Source of the DNA: Riptortus pedestris
Taxonomy: Eukaryota > Arthropoda > Insecta > Hemiptera > Alydidae
Reading direction: 5' to 3'
Length of the DNA: 64,000 nucleotides
Assembly: GCA_019009955.1 (NCBI GenBank)
Contig: CM032231.1
Span: 106,521,001-106,585,000 of the forward strand
Positions 27,301 through 38,194 of this stretch are shown here, one piece after another. Made by a program: the position numbers and the translations under genes. The stretch's first letter is position 1. Every line of letters begins with the position of its first letter. Under the pieces are notes generated by a model. It was not told the origin of the DNA. It made no database searches and worked only from the letters and a program-made list of their open reading frames with translations.

Positions 27301-27718
27301 AGGAATGTGGAAAACCTACTTTCTAAAATACATTCTTTAAATTATTATTCTTATTTTTTAAGTGAATTGAACTATTCAAAAACAACTGGAATGGGAGATT
27401 TGGGTTCCGGAGCTGGTCAAGGCGGAGGTGATGGAGGATCTATCAGAAGTGCTGGGGGAAGCTTTGGAAAACGTGAAGCAGCTATGGAAGGCGAATATTT
27501 TCATAAATTGGTATAACATCTTTGAATTTATTTCTTGACTTTTTGTATTAGTCTCCAAATTCTACAATTAATTATAACTGTGTCTTATCCCTTAGCAACA
27601 AAAGCAGTTAGATGACTTGAAGAACCAATTGGGTGACGAGCTGAAATTCCACCAAGAACAACTGAAACGACATCAAGAAGCAATAGAAAGGATAAATGAA
27701 AAACTAAAGAATAATTGA
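24307..27718 (+). CDS. ATPIF1: ATP synthase (F1-ATPase) inhibitor IF1, complete
   Basis: Three exons: 24307-24365, 27363 (or 27303)-27510 and 27596-27718 (TGA). The first encodes MSYKSLLNTRLISASVKRM, a basic, hydroxylated, acid-free mitochondrial targeting peptide. The second gives the Gly-rich segment and the inhibitory motif (GMGDLGSGAG ... SIRSAGGSFGKREAAMEGEYF). The third is a Lys/Gln/Glu-rich helix (QQKQLDDLKNQLGDELKFHQ) of the type that pairs into the antiparallel coiled coil. With the 27363 acceptor the protein has 109 aa, close to other insect IF1 proteins. IF1 binds F1 in the matrix and blocks ATP hydrolysis when the proton gradient collapses. Both candidate acceptors of exon 2 keep frame; the nearer one adds 20 residues. 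The start ATG has A at -3. Confidence 0.92.
25208..25262 (-). repeat. Diverged SINE tail fragment
   Basis: The stretch tctgtaggttgccaacct followed by agggtaggactaa is the reverse complement of the SINE body (cttagtcccaccct ... ggtaacctgtaga). Head and tail are missing. Confidence 0.5.
25300..25510 (-). pseudogene. Possible LINE open-frame C-terminal relic
   Basis: On the minus strand a broken frame contains VRRRGWSRKSFFEDIKRF and, further on, KRAASERTQ. This resembles the C-terminal tail of LINE reverse transcriptase proteins, where a GRRR.SW..DI motif is followed by a region ending in [DE]R..WR..V. Several stops interrupt it. The match is weak and by memory only. Confidence 0.3.
26503..26610 (+). 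mobile_element. 5'-truncated SINE copy
   Basis: Only the 3' half of the SINE is present: ctcattaaatcaaatcctta, the gtcccaccctggctag block, ataacccgttccaattag and the ttaataaataa tail. The tRNA-like head is missing. Confidence 0.8.
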
Positions 27719-29428
27719 CTGAATTAAGCTTTATTTATCCTTGAATTAGTCTATCCTAATTTGTGTAAACATTTTGAAAGTAATGAATGATTTTACAAAT
27801 GTGGCATTTATCTATGGTTTATTTTGGACTGTTAATATGCTTATAAAAATGTTTATATAATTTGTTGTTTATTTCTAGTTCTTAGTCATCTTTCCTATTG
27901 CCCAGAGCATCAAATATTAGTTTTTATAATGGCAAATATTTATTTTTCTACATTTGATCAAACCTGGCTAGAAGGATCCAGACAGGATGAGTTAATTTTT
28001 GTATAAGCTGTTAATTCTTAAGTGATTACTTCAAGGTATAGAAAGCCATTTTTAAGAAATTTGAGAAATAGCATTAAATTAAAAAGAATGAAGACAAGAA
28101 AGAAATCTCAATGTTAAGTTGAAAATGCCATCAATTTCTCCAAATTATTATGCCGAGGGAGATTACATATTTTCTTCACCCAAAGTTTCCCCTAGTTGTT
28201 TCAATAATTATTGAGAATTTGATGAAGAACGAGTTCTCATGAACTGGTGATGAAAATCTAGTTTCACAAGGAAATAAGGCCTATCATTCCTTAAGTTAAG
28301 TTTCTAAAAAGCCAAGCTAAGTTGAGGTTTTATGTCAAGACAACAAGTGCCATTTATTTATCCCTTTTTTAAAAAAAAAAAGAAGGAACACCATGTATGT
28401 TGACAATATTATGCCTGCCTAGAACCAGAAATGGTATAGCAGTCAATTTCACTAAGGCACTTTTGAGTTACAAAAGAAACAGAATTCACAATGTAACATT
28501 AACAAAAATATTTATATTTAAATAAAGACATACCTTGCTGATCAGTGTTGAAAGTGAAGTATGAATGAGGTGGACAAAGAAAAAACTAGGACTTGACCTT
28601 GCCACTAGACCTATTTAAATTGTAAACTGGCTATAGCATATAGACATTACCCATTTCTAAACGAAATAAAATCACATGTGGTTTTGTTCTTCAAATCACC
28701 ACTCAATAAGCTTGTCTGGATAGATTCTTAGTTAGCCAAAAGGTAAACTTGAAACATAATGGAGCAATGCCCCCTAAATTCTACGGAATTTATTAGACAT
28801 CCACTATTGGTGGAATCATCTTCAGATACATCCTTACTATGAAAATACACTTTTCCTAGGTATTCCACTTCTTTTGGTCCCCTAATTTTTGACGAATCTG
28901 CTAGACATCCACTGGGGGTGGAATTGTTTTCAGAGACCCCCTACTGTGAATATATACTTTTCTAAATGTATAATTTGCAACTATTCCAAATTTTATCATT
29001 GTCAAGGTTCAAGGTGTAAGAGTCTGACAAATAAAATCTGTATTGAACATTTATTGACTGGCACACTATAAAATATAATTTCTTGAGATAACTGTTTCTC
29101 AGTGTATGCTAATTAGTACAATGACGATAGAGACATCTAGAATATTACATACATTGTTCATTCTTATACAACATTCTATATTTACAATGAAGCAGAGAAC
29201 GTGTTGGAGGGGGCTTCTCTTCAGGCTTAATACTGAAAATTAAATACAAACAACTTCCTCTGGAGCTATAGATTTTACAATTTGTATGAAAATATATATT
29301 ATTTGGTTTCTCTATTTCCAGATATTGATTTAAACAAACACTATCAGCTATTGGACTACCATCTTGATTATTATTGTAGCTCTTCTGGAGAAAGGTTCCT
29401 TCTTTGCACAATAGGGCAGTGCTCTTAA
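27719..29428. other. IF1 3' flank, gene-poor
   Basis: The IF1 3' UTR starts here; a possible AATAAA lies near 28520. An imperfect tandem duplication at about 28770-28965 is listed separately. No further coding signal was seen. Confidence 0.6.
28770..28965 (+). repeat. Imperfect tandem duplication, unit about 108 bp
   Basis: Two units share the order cccctaa, then tagacatccact with ggtggaat, then an actgtgaatatatactttt-like block. They start near 28770 and 28879. The divergence suggests an old duplication. Confidence 0.65.
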
Positions 29429-29495
<67 letters not shown>

Positions 29496-30463
29496 CCATA
29501 TATATACATATATATATATACATATATATATATATAAAATTGTAACCTCTGTCTGTACATTGATTTTTTTCGCGAAATTTCACGATAACTTTTCGTTTCA
29601 CATGTCATAGACACCATAACTGCATTTTGTTTCTTTGGTGTCTGTTTGTTTGTTTGTTTATTTGTTTGTTTGTTTGTTACCTTTTCACGCATAAACGGCT
29701 GAACCGAATTTTATGAAACTTGGGATGTATATTACTACTAGCCCAACTTAGACTTTAGGCTATATTAATAATCTCTAAGACAAATAGGAGTGGGGGTTAT
29801 AAGGGAGGCCTGAAATTAAAAATAGCGATATTTCGTTTCCTATTGCTTATTCAGCAAATATGCCCATAACAAAAGTTGTTTATTTTGTTATTTACAGTAA
29901 CTTTTGTTATATGCACTTTTGCCGTATATGGAAGCATAAATGAGTTATACGCTAAAAACTATAGCGGGAGTCCACAATTTTATTTGGCACAAAAGACTCA
30001 ACCGAACTAAACCAAACCCGGTATGTGAATTAGCACTAAGGCCTTCCTTATAATAAGCCATACTAACATTTCTAGGAACGGGCAGGAGTGGGGGTTATAA
30101 GGAAGGCCAGAAATTAATAATAGTGGTATTTCGTTTCCTATTGCTTTTTCGGCAAATATGCACATAACAAAAGTTGTTTATTTTGTTATTTAGAGAAACT
30201 TTTTTTATATACACTATTATCGTATACCGAAGTATAAAGGCGTTATACGCTAAAAATTATAGCGGGAGTCAACAAATTGGAGGACAGTAAAGACTTACAT
30301 AAAAAATTAATTTTATTATTAACAAATGCCAACAACGGGTATTAACCCTAAACACTGGGACGGGTAAATGTCAAAATATTGTGCAAAGTAAAGCCTTGCC
30401 AAAAAAATACCATCAACATTCAGCCTCAAATGAATTCCCGGGCGAAGCCGGGTATCTGAGCTA

Positions 30464-30465
<2 letters not shown>
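29429..30465 (+). mobile_element. Helitron-like non-autonomous element, unit 1
   Basis: It begins TC after an A and runs through a long (TA)n tract. It ends with the GC hairpin cccgggcgaagccggg, a short spacer and CTAG followed by T (30461-30465). This matches Helitron ends: 5' TC, a 3' hairpin about ten bases before CTRR, and insertion between A and T. The interior lacks helicase or Rep sequence. It holds about two tandem copies of a roughly 300-bp unit, each with an accgaa block, gcaggagtgggggttataag-like block and cataacaaaagttgttta. Confidence 0.75.
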
Positions 30466-30527
<62 letters not shown>

Positions 30528-31830
30528 GTAGCCTCTGTCTGTACATTGATTTTTTTCGCAAAATTTCACGATAACTTTTCGTTTCACATGTCATAGACAA
30601 CATAACTGCATTTTGTTTCTTTTGTGTGTGTTTGTTTATTTGTTACCTTTTCACGCATAAACGGCCGAACCGAATTTTATGAAATTTGGTATGTATATTA
30701 CTACTAACCCAACTTAGATTTTAGACTATATTAATATTCTCTAAGACAAACAGAAGTGGGGGTTATAAGGGAGGCCTGAAATTAAAAATAGCGATATTCC
30801 GTTTCCTATTGGTTTTTCGGCAAATATGCACATAACAAAAGTTGTTCACTTTGTTATTTAGAGTAACTTTTGTTATATACATTTTTTTCGTATACCGAAT
30901 TATAAACGAGATATACGCTAAAACCTATAGCGGAAGTGAAGAGAAGTGTATTTGGCACAAGAGTCAACCGAACTAAATAAAACTCGGTATGTGTATTAGA
31001 ACTAACGCCTTCATTATATTAAGCCATGCCATCATTTCTAGGGACGGGCAGGAGTGGGGGTTGTAAGGAAGGCCTGAAATTAAAATAGCGGTATTTCGTT
31101 TTTCTGCAAATATGCACATGACAAAAGTAGTTTATTTTTTTATTTGAAGTAACTTTTGTGATATTCACTTTTGTCTTATAACAAAGTATAAACGGGATAT
31201 ACTCTAAAACTTTAACGGGAGCCAACAATTTTATTGGGCGCTAACGATTGAACCGAACTTAACAAAACTCGGATTGTCAATTAGCATTAATTCTCCCATG
31301 ATTATAAGCTATATTAAAATTTTTAGGTTCATACGGGAGTGGGGGAAAAAGGGAGGCCTGAAATAGAAATTCGCGATATTTCATTGTCTATTTGTTTTTC
31401 GACAAACATGCACATAACAAAAGTGGTTTACTTTGTTATTTAGAGTTACTTTTGTTTTATACATTTTTTCGGGAACAATGTAAGCAAGTAATTACCGTAG
31501 AAATATTGATATACTCAACAATTCTTTCCAATATGAACTACCAGGTACCTCACCTGGAAAAATTAACTCAAATCTACGTAAATATTTTGTCCTTAATAAT
31601 TCAAATCTATGCTTAATGCACAGGAGACGGGAAATATGACAATATGGAGGACAGTGAGGTCTTTTCCTTGAATTTTATTATTAACAAATCCACAGCAACG
31701 ACGGGTATAGACCCAAAAGACTGGGGCGGATAAATGTCAAAATGTTGTGAAAGTAAAGCCTTGCTAATAAAATACCTTCACCATTCAGCCTCAAATGAAT
31801 TCCCAGGCGAAGCCGGGAATCTGAGCTAGT
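30466..31830 (+). mobile_element. Helitron-like non-autonomous element, unit 2 (tandem)
   Basis: It follows unit 1 directly and starts in a second (TA)n tract, then attgtagcctctgtctgtac as in unit 1. It ends at ctgagctagt (31821-31830) after a slightly decayed hairpin (cccaggcgaagccggg). It holds three of the roughly 300-bp internal subrepeats, against two in unit 1 (accgaa blocks near 30666, 30967 and 31251). Together the two units look like a tandem array joined end to start. Confidence 0.72.
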
Positions 31831-32583
31831 GTTTTATACAACTGATGTGTAGCCCCTGAACAGTTCACTCAATTAATAAAAAACTTTTTATAGGTAAACT
31901 TAGTAGAAAACTTGCTTTCATCCCATCATCATTGATAAAACTCTGGTTTAAAACACAAAAGATAAAGAACAAATATTTTAAAGCAGACACTCTTCTCTCC
32001 CAAACTGTGTATCAAGGATTGAATAGGTAGGGAAGCAATGTGTTATTATGCTTATAAATAAGTTTCTGTTAAATCATACAAAAAATAACATTATTACATC
32101 AGTAGTGCTCTTTATTACTGGAAAATAAAATAATTCTTACAAATGGTTTTAGAATAATTTAGTCCACAATTTACAATTTATTTAACTGAATAATCATAAC
32201 TATTGAAAAAATGATCGCCAAAGCAAAACAAGCAATGAAGACAAGAATGTATAGCACATTCTTAGGAGGATATGTGGTTAGAATATATATATATTTTTTT
32301 ACTGGCACATTTCAGAAGATATAATGCTAAACTACTCCCTTAATTATAACAGGCATGGACTATAATTGATTACTAATAATACTTAACATCTTTTGGTAAA
32401 TCAAATATACACAATACAAAAGGAAATATGTTGCTCCTAAAATATATCACTACTGGAGAAACAAAGAATGGATAAGAAATAAGTGAAGAAAAACTACAAT
32501 ATTAGTCTAAATAAATACTATTCCAATTAAACAGTTTTTTATAAGGACATATCACAAATAATTTAAGTACATGTAACTTATAA
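31831..32583. other. COX17 3' flank
   Basis: AT-rich DNA. A minus-strand AATAAA at 32177-32182, about 400 bp past the COX17 stop, is a candidate poly(A) signal. No other feature seen. Confidence 0.5.
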
Positions 32584-33197
32584 CTAAATATTAAATCCCA
32601 TCTTCCTCATGCATACTTTATGTGCTTCTATTAGACTCTGGCAGTTCAATTCTCCTTTCTCAATAATGCTAAAATAAAAATAATTAAATGAGAAATTCTT
32701 CAATTTAAGAAAATAAATATATTGTACACAACTGTCAGCTCTGATCAAGATGTACACAAATTTTTAAGTTTAGAAAACATTTCTAGTATGCATATCAGTT
32801 TTTGCAAATGTAAAATAATTACTTTTTCAATTAGCAAAGTAGTATTAAAACTATGTTTAGCCAATTGAAATATCCAATTGATACGCATTTTAAAGGTTTT
32901 GCTAGTGATGTGGTATAATAATTTTAAATCATGAGTCGCATATTAGTGCATTAAATTAAACAATAAAGTAGGCCACAGAAATTTATATGTATTTATTATC
33001 ATGGTATCAATTTGATGTGTTTTAATTAAAACATGATCAATGTATGACAGACATATGGCTATAATAACATTAATTTACTGATTGAATAATAGTAAAACAT
33101 TATTATTCATAGAAACAAGAAAAATAAATTATGTTTGTATAAATAATTGTTCATTAAAACAATTTATAATATATATAAATATATATTTATAATTATA

Positions 33198-33269
<72 letters not shown>

Positions 33270-34105
33270 AAATCAATAGTCTCTGCAATTAAAAAAATAC
33301 TAAACTCCCAACTAAATGTAATTAAAATTACAATTTTACAATAGGTCCAAAATGCTAAAAATAATATCAATTGTACTTGCATGTGCCACTCAAAAAACCA
33401 TTTGGCATTGAACAAATTTTTCATTTAATGGCAGAGTTTATAATAGAATGTAGTACACATGAACCTTTATTTATTTACAAATTAAGATGGCTAGGTCATT
33501 TGAAAATGACTAGCTATTATAATCAAGTAAATATTTTTTTTTACAATTCATGGGTAAACTAAAAGCGCTTTACTTTCAAATGAATACGTTAACTAACTAT
33601 TATGGCCTACAGGGGCTCACAAAGAGTTTTTGAGTAATCAAACAAAAAAAAAGAAAAAAAGTCAGCTGGCAATCTCCAGATTTTTATGTATGAAAGAAAT
33701 AACACATTAACCTTTAATGTATAATTAACTCCGATTCAATGCATTGAAAAAATTTATCCCATAAAAATTATCCTTTTAATGTAAAAATTCAAGCCTCACT
33801 TCATATTAATTATAACTGAAGAAGCAACTGTTAATTATAAGTCAATAGAGTAACTAAAATGTATTTTTATAGCTGATTTGAAAGGTGGAATACATTATGC
33901 CACTAATAAAATTTATTAACTATTTTACTCCGCAACAAACTCATACAGAACACCTTGACTTACCAAACAAAGCAATAATATTTACAGTACTAAAAATACA
34001 TCACTAAAGAAATGCAATGCTTTACCATGCGTCTCGAGCTTTTTTTGTTTCAGGGCACGCACAACAGGGCTTTAATTTCTTCTCCCCGCTTTTTTCTACA
34101 GGCAT
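32584..34105 (-). CDS. COX17: Cytochrome c oxidase copper chaperone COX17, complete
   Basis: Two exons, 34105-34026 and 32668-32584 (TAG), joined in phase 2, give a 54-aa protein. The first encodes [10 protein letters not shown] and then [16 protein letters not shown]. The second completes Cys and continues [20 protein letters not shown], ending RKMGFNI. All hallmarks of COX17 are present: the KPCCACPET copper-binding Cys pair and the twin CX9C helices ([11 protein letters not shown] and [11 protein letters not shown]). COX17 delivers copper(I) to SCO1 and COX11 in the intermembrane space for assembly of complex IV. Family members are usually 60-70 aa. An in-frame ATG nine codons upstream (34132) would give 63 aa, closer to that size, and is a serious alternative start. 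The 1.36-kb intron contains a (TA)n tract near 33190-33266. Confidence 0.95.
33180..33266. repeat. (TA)n microsatellite in COX17 intron
   Basis: A near-pure TA tract. The Ile-Tyr-rich open frames over it on both strands are artefacts. Confidence 0.9.
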
Positions 34106-34132
34106 TTTTGCACCTTCCAAAGCAAGTGTCAT

Positions 34133-34708
34133 TTTTATTTTGTAAAGTGAACTGGCGAGGCAGTAAAGACGGAGAAGAAGGCTTCAAAAAGGTTTGTGGC
34201 CATGGAGCTTATCTACAGAATCTAAACCAAAGAGGTATTAAATAAGTTCATCACTATAACACCAACTGGAACTTATTTCATTTAAATATTTTAATTTTCT
34301 TTATTCAATACCTATCTAGATGCTATTAAAGGTCCAATAATTAATCAAACTTTATGCATATAAATGAAGTGGATGGATGTGTAAGGCAGCATCTGCCATT
34401 AGTAAGTTCTCATATAACAAAAACAAATATTATGAGAAACAATTTATGACCTTAAAAACAAAAAGTTTACAATCTTCTTGAACTCAACTTTGGCGTATAA
34501 CTACGTTTTTCAAGGTGGTTATAAAAGTAGCGCTGGTTGCCACCAAGAATATTGGGAATCGCATTCAGTGTACGGTTGGAGCAAGTAAATACACATTAGC
34601 ACAATAACCATGTTTGCATAAAACTTATCCCCAAGCCAGAATAAGCAATTCTTTTCAGCACCAGCTCAGGTGAAATGGGAACTATTAGGAAAAGATCTTC
34701 TTTACACA
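34133..34708. other. COX17 upstream region
   Basis: Contains the COX17 5' UTR and presumably its promoter. A moderately GC-rich patch at about 34480-34680 has no recognisable coding frame. Confidence 0.5.
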
Positions 34709-34949
34709 ACGGCCATAAGTCAGTAAAGTTTACTAATTAAGGAGTTAATCTTAATCTCTTTTGGTAAACCTGGAGTGGCGAGTTTGATTCCCGCCTGGGC
34801 ATTAAAAATTTATAAATAAATAAAAAATAAATTTTAATGACGATCTCATTAAATAAAATCCTTAGTCCCACCCTCCCTAGAAATGTGTGGTAACCTGTAT
34901 ATAACCCTTCCAATTAGCCATAGTAGCACAAAGTGGTCGTTAATAAATA
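34709..34949 (+). mobile_element. tRNA-derived SINE, diverged copy
   Basis: The head is recognisable (gccataagtcagtaaag, then box B region agtttgattcccgcctgg). It is followed by an A/T-rich insert, the tccttagtcccaccct block and the tail gttaataaataa. It lies about 600 bp upstream of COX17. Target duplication not found. Confidence 0.8.
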
Positions 34950-35255
34950 AAAACAAGTTTAATTCCATACCAATTTTTAATTTTTCTATAATATCCATTT
35001 ATATTGTTTGGAGAAATTGATTTAAATACAAAGATGAATATGTACTTTTAAATAGGTGGATGCCCTTAATGTAGCGAAAGAAACATTGTACATTGTATTT
35101 ATTGATAGAGCATTTTCTAGGAAGATGGATTGGCTCATTTGACCGAATAATGTGGCTTCGAGAAGCCCAGGTCTGGCCCTGTTAGATTTCATGTGATAAA
35201 GACAGTGCAAGACACCGTGTATCAATAAATAGAAAGTAAAACTAACAAGGGGAGT

Positions 35256-35957
35256 GAACGGCCTTCCCCCCACCGATTTGAACAAACATTTTAGCAGATT
35301 CCCCTTAAAGGAAATCAGCTATTGAGGTCGTGCTCATGACGCGAGTTTCGAAAAATGTCTTCAAATGTCCATCGATCCTACCCAGGAGATGACGAAAATG
35401 AGGTCCGTTCAAAATCCAGTGTGAGGTTTAGAGGGAGGATTTTTGAAAATTCGAAATATCTCCGTTATTATGCGTCGGATCGAAAAATTGTATAGAATCA
35501 ATCTTAATGCAAATTAAATTTACTATAAATATTGTTCTATATATTTATTCTGTATCTTGAATATTAACCGAGATATTTGCATTTGTATTCTCTGTGTGGT
35601 CGGCAGGAGTCGGGTGTTCGGTACTTTCCGAAGAGAGCTCAGGCGGCCGTTTTCGTAACTGTTCGTCCCTCGTGTTAATATTTAAGATAGAGAACTAATG
35701 TATAGAACAATATTTATAGTAAATTTAATTTGCAATAAGATTGGTTCTATACAATTTTTTGATCCGACGAATAGTAACGGAGATATTTCGAATTTTCGAA
35801 AATCCTCCCCTCTAAACCCCCCCTCCCACTGGTCCAATTTCAGCCGTTAACGAACTTGATCTTTCTTTTTACATAAAACGCTTAAATATGAAGTTTGGTA
35901 AGGATCAAACAAAAATTGCGACCGCTAGAGCGGTAACAGACAAATATATAGATAGAT

Positions 35958-36017
<60 letters not shown>

Positions 36018-36333
36018 TTTTGAACGGACCTCATTTTCGTCATCTACTAGGTAGGATCGATGGACATTTGAAGAAAAATGTCGAAAATTCCGTCATGAGT
36101 ACAACCTCAATAGCTGATTTCCCTTAAGGGAAAAAACGCTATCCCCTGAGCCACGGGGGACTCCTTGAGAAATGCCTTGGAAACAACTCAAGACATTCAG
36201 GTAAACTTAAACAATTATTTTTAGATGAACGCTTGAGAAGTGCGTTCTCTCGCTTTAAGAGAATTGGTTTTTCATCAGGTACTAAATATTAAAAACGTTT
36301 CGGTCAAATCGGTGGGGGGAAGGCCGCACTCTT
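35256..36333. repeat. Large inverted repeat built from two R-family copies head-to-head
   Basis: The outer arms are the mirrored block ggccttccccccaccgattt (at about 35261-35280 on plus, reverse-complemented at about 36304-36326). Inside are a plus R copy (about 35292-35690) and a minus R copy (about 35690-36160). The minus copy carries a (TA)n tract at about 35964-36014 that the plus copy lacks. Head blocks of R (aaatcagctattgaggt, atgacgcga) face outward on both sides. Outside the minus copy the head continues into gctatcccctgagccacggg. Read in reverse (ccccgtggctcaggggatag) it resembles a tRNA box A, or a partner of the R tail. Confidence 0.75.
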
Positions 36334-37194
36334 TGTAAGCCAATTTCGGACGTGCTGATATATGACACTGATAACTCCATTGTCGCCGGGCCGTCTGCGG
36401 TGCTGGGCCTCAAAGGATAGAAAGCAATTACTCATTAAGCGATGCGTTCAGGCCCTAGAACTGTAGAGATACTGACTCCTATCCCGAAAACCTCGCCAGT
36501 ATGTTGATTTGCTGAGAGATTCAGCCGATAACACCATCTCCTCTCTCCGGAAGTAAGAAGCCTACGCAATGATAAGTTACGTGGCTGGACGAGAGATATT
36601 TAGTAACTGAGGTACCTTGAAGTGGATGAGCCAAAGAGGAGTTTAATAATAAGGGTGAATCCGAAAAAATACTAATATCTCGATTAATATAGGAGTAAAA
36701 GAAACCTTGCATCAAATAGGAGTAAAAGAAACCTTGCATCAAATAGAAGTTGTAGAAAATCTAATTTTCAACAGGTTTGGTTATATAAAATTTATTGATC
36801 TAACTCTTAGCAAAAGAGATTATATAATTTTCAACCCCCCCCCCCTTATACCACCTACCTTTCCGGTCCATTATACAATATAACCTTTAGTTTTGCATGA
36901 AACAGTGAAATATCGAATATGGAATTGATCAAATAAAATTACTTAGTTAAGAACAAATGAAATAATGAACGACGTCACGCCCAACAAAATTGCAGATATC
37001 TCACATAGTAAAATTTGAAAACCTTGGACACTGATTTAATTTAATTACACAAAACGTAACATAGCCTAGTTATTTACTCCAGCTGTCTCGTCTCTTTAAC
37101 TGCTTCTGCGAATTATGTGCAGCATTGTTACTCTCGTATGTAGCAATAATGAAAAATCTCAGTAACAAGAACAATGATTTAGAAAAAAAAAAAT
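36334..37194. other. GC-richer unclassified repeat-like segment
   Basis: From about 36340 to 36660 the composition is clearly richer in GC than the neighbourhood and lacks a convincing frame, so it is probably part of a transposon. At about 36690-36745 a 27-bp unit is duplicated in tandem (both copies contain ggagtaaaagaaaccttgca). A C-run lies at about 36835-36845. Confidence 0.5.
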
Positions 37195-38194
37195 TTATTT
37201 ATCTTGAGAATTTTTGTAGTCCTCATTGACTTTTTGAATAGCTTCGTCAGTTTGTTTTAATTGATTTTCATGGTATTTTCGTTTCTCAGCAAGCAACTTC
37301 TTTAAGTCTTCAATTTGTTTTTGCTTCTGTAATGTTAAAAATAATTGAAATAACATAATTATTATAAAATTAATATATATATTATATATATCAATTATTT
37401 CACAAGGGTCTACAAAAAAAAAAAAAAAAAAAAAAAAAAACTAATTTCCTATTTATAAGTTCTTGATCCATCCATCTTGACGGTTAGTGTTTGACCAGCC
37501 TAGTTGGTTTGATCCACCTAACAACTTAAATTATAAAATAATTCATTTCAAGGTTAAATACCAAATATTATTTTCATTGAACTTCTACTCTGTGAAATTA
37601 TTATAATTGACTGAAAGATTTCTCGTTACTGTTTGTATATTCACTTTGTGGCGGAAGTGCGTCGGAACAATAATGTAGGGAAACAGGAACAATATACGCC
37701 GCCAGGGCAACATTTAAGTCAGTTATGTAAATGGCGGAGACCAATATAGATGTGTTGCTTGTGTTGTAGCCCCAGTTGTGTGTGCTTTAATAATGTTCTG
37801 GTTACATGTTACATTAACTATGTTACAACTTTCTAGAATAACAAGTGATGTGTTTGAAACGTTTATTTAATTATTTAACGAAGAACGTTAAAGTTATCCC
37901 TTCGTTAAAACTTCATATTCACGGTGATATTATTGGTTACCAGTACGTAGATTTCTCTATTGTAAAACTTTACATGGGAAACCTTCTTAGTTCTTAGCCC
38001 CTGCGTGACGGACTTTTAAATAAAAGTAAATTCAAAATATTATTTTCTTATTGCCTACCAACTTGTGGAAGTATTCCTCTTCCAATGCGGCCTGCCGCTT
38101 CCCTAAGGCACCTCCAGAACTCCTTATAGACCCACCTCCACCGCCACCCTTTCCGGCTCCACCGCCAAGGTCATCCCCGTACCATCTCTTCTCG
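37195..38194 (-). CDS. Second ATP synthase inhibitor IF1 paralogue (first exon not found)
   Basis: Two exons, 38194-38059 and 37326-37195 (TAA), joined in phase 0. The first encodes [14 protein letters not shown] and [20 protein letters not shown] followed by FHKL. The second encodes [20 protein letters not shown] and a Lys/Gln/Glu-rich end with a final QDK. Gly-rich head, inhibitory motif and helical tail match IF1 and the copy at 24.3 kb. The upstream acceptor (cacag at 38195-38199) leaves phase 2, exactly as in IF1 exon 2, so the intron pattern is shared and this is not a processed copy. A first exon with the targeting peptide must lie upstream (above 38.2 kb); I could not identify it. In the inhibitory motif Glu becomes Gln (KRQ for KRE). 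The intron holds an R-family tail. It could be a live paralogue or one missing its start. Confidence 0.85.
37905..38018 (+). repeat. R-family tail fragment in IF1-paralogue intron
   Basis: The stretch with agatttctctattgtaaaac and the tail agcccctgcgtgacggactt match the 3' end of the R copy at 8.8-9.4 kb. Confidence 0.75.

Larger units (their letters stand above)
24366..27302 (+). other. IF1 intron 1 with repeat relics
   Basis: A 2.9-kb intron with a diverged minus-strand SINE fragment (about 25208-25262), a possible LINE relic (about 25300-25510, minus) and a 5'-truncated SINE (about 26503-26610). No further exon was seen. Confidence 0.6.

Noticed and set aside
34012..34245. Plus-strand 77-codon frame
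   Set aside because: It is antisense to COX17 exon 1, whose minus-strand reading is unmistakable.
37195..38194. Second IF1 as a processed pseudogene
   Set aside because: It keeps introns at the same positions and phases as the first gene and has no internal stops in the two exons seen.
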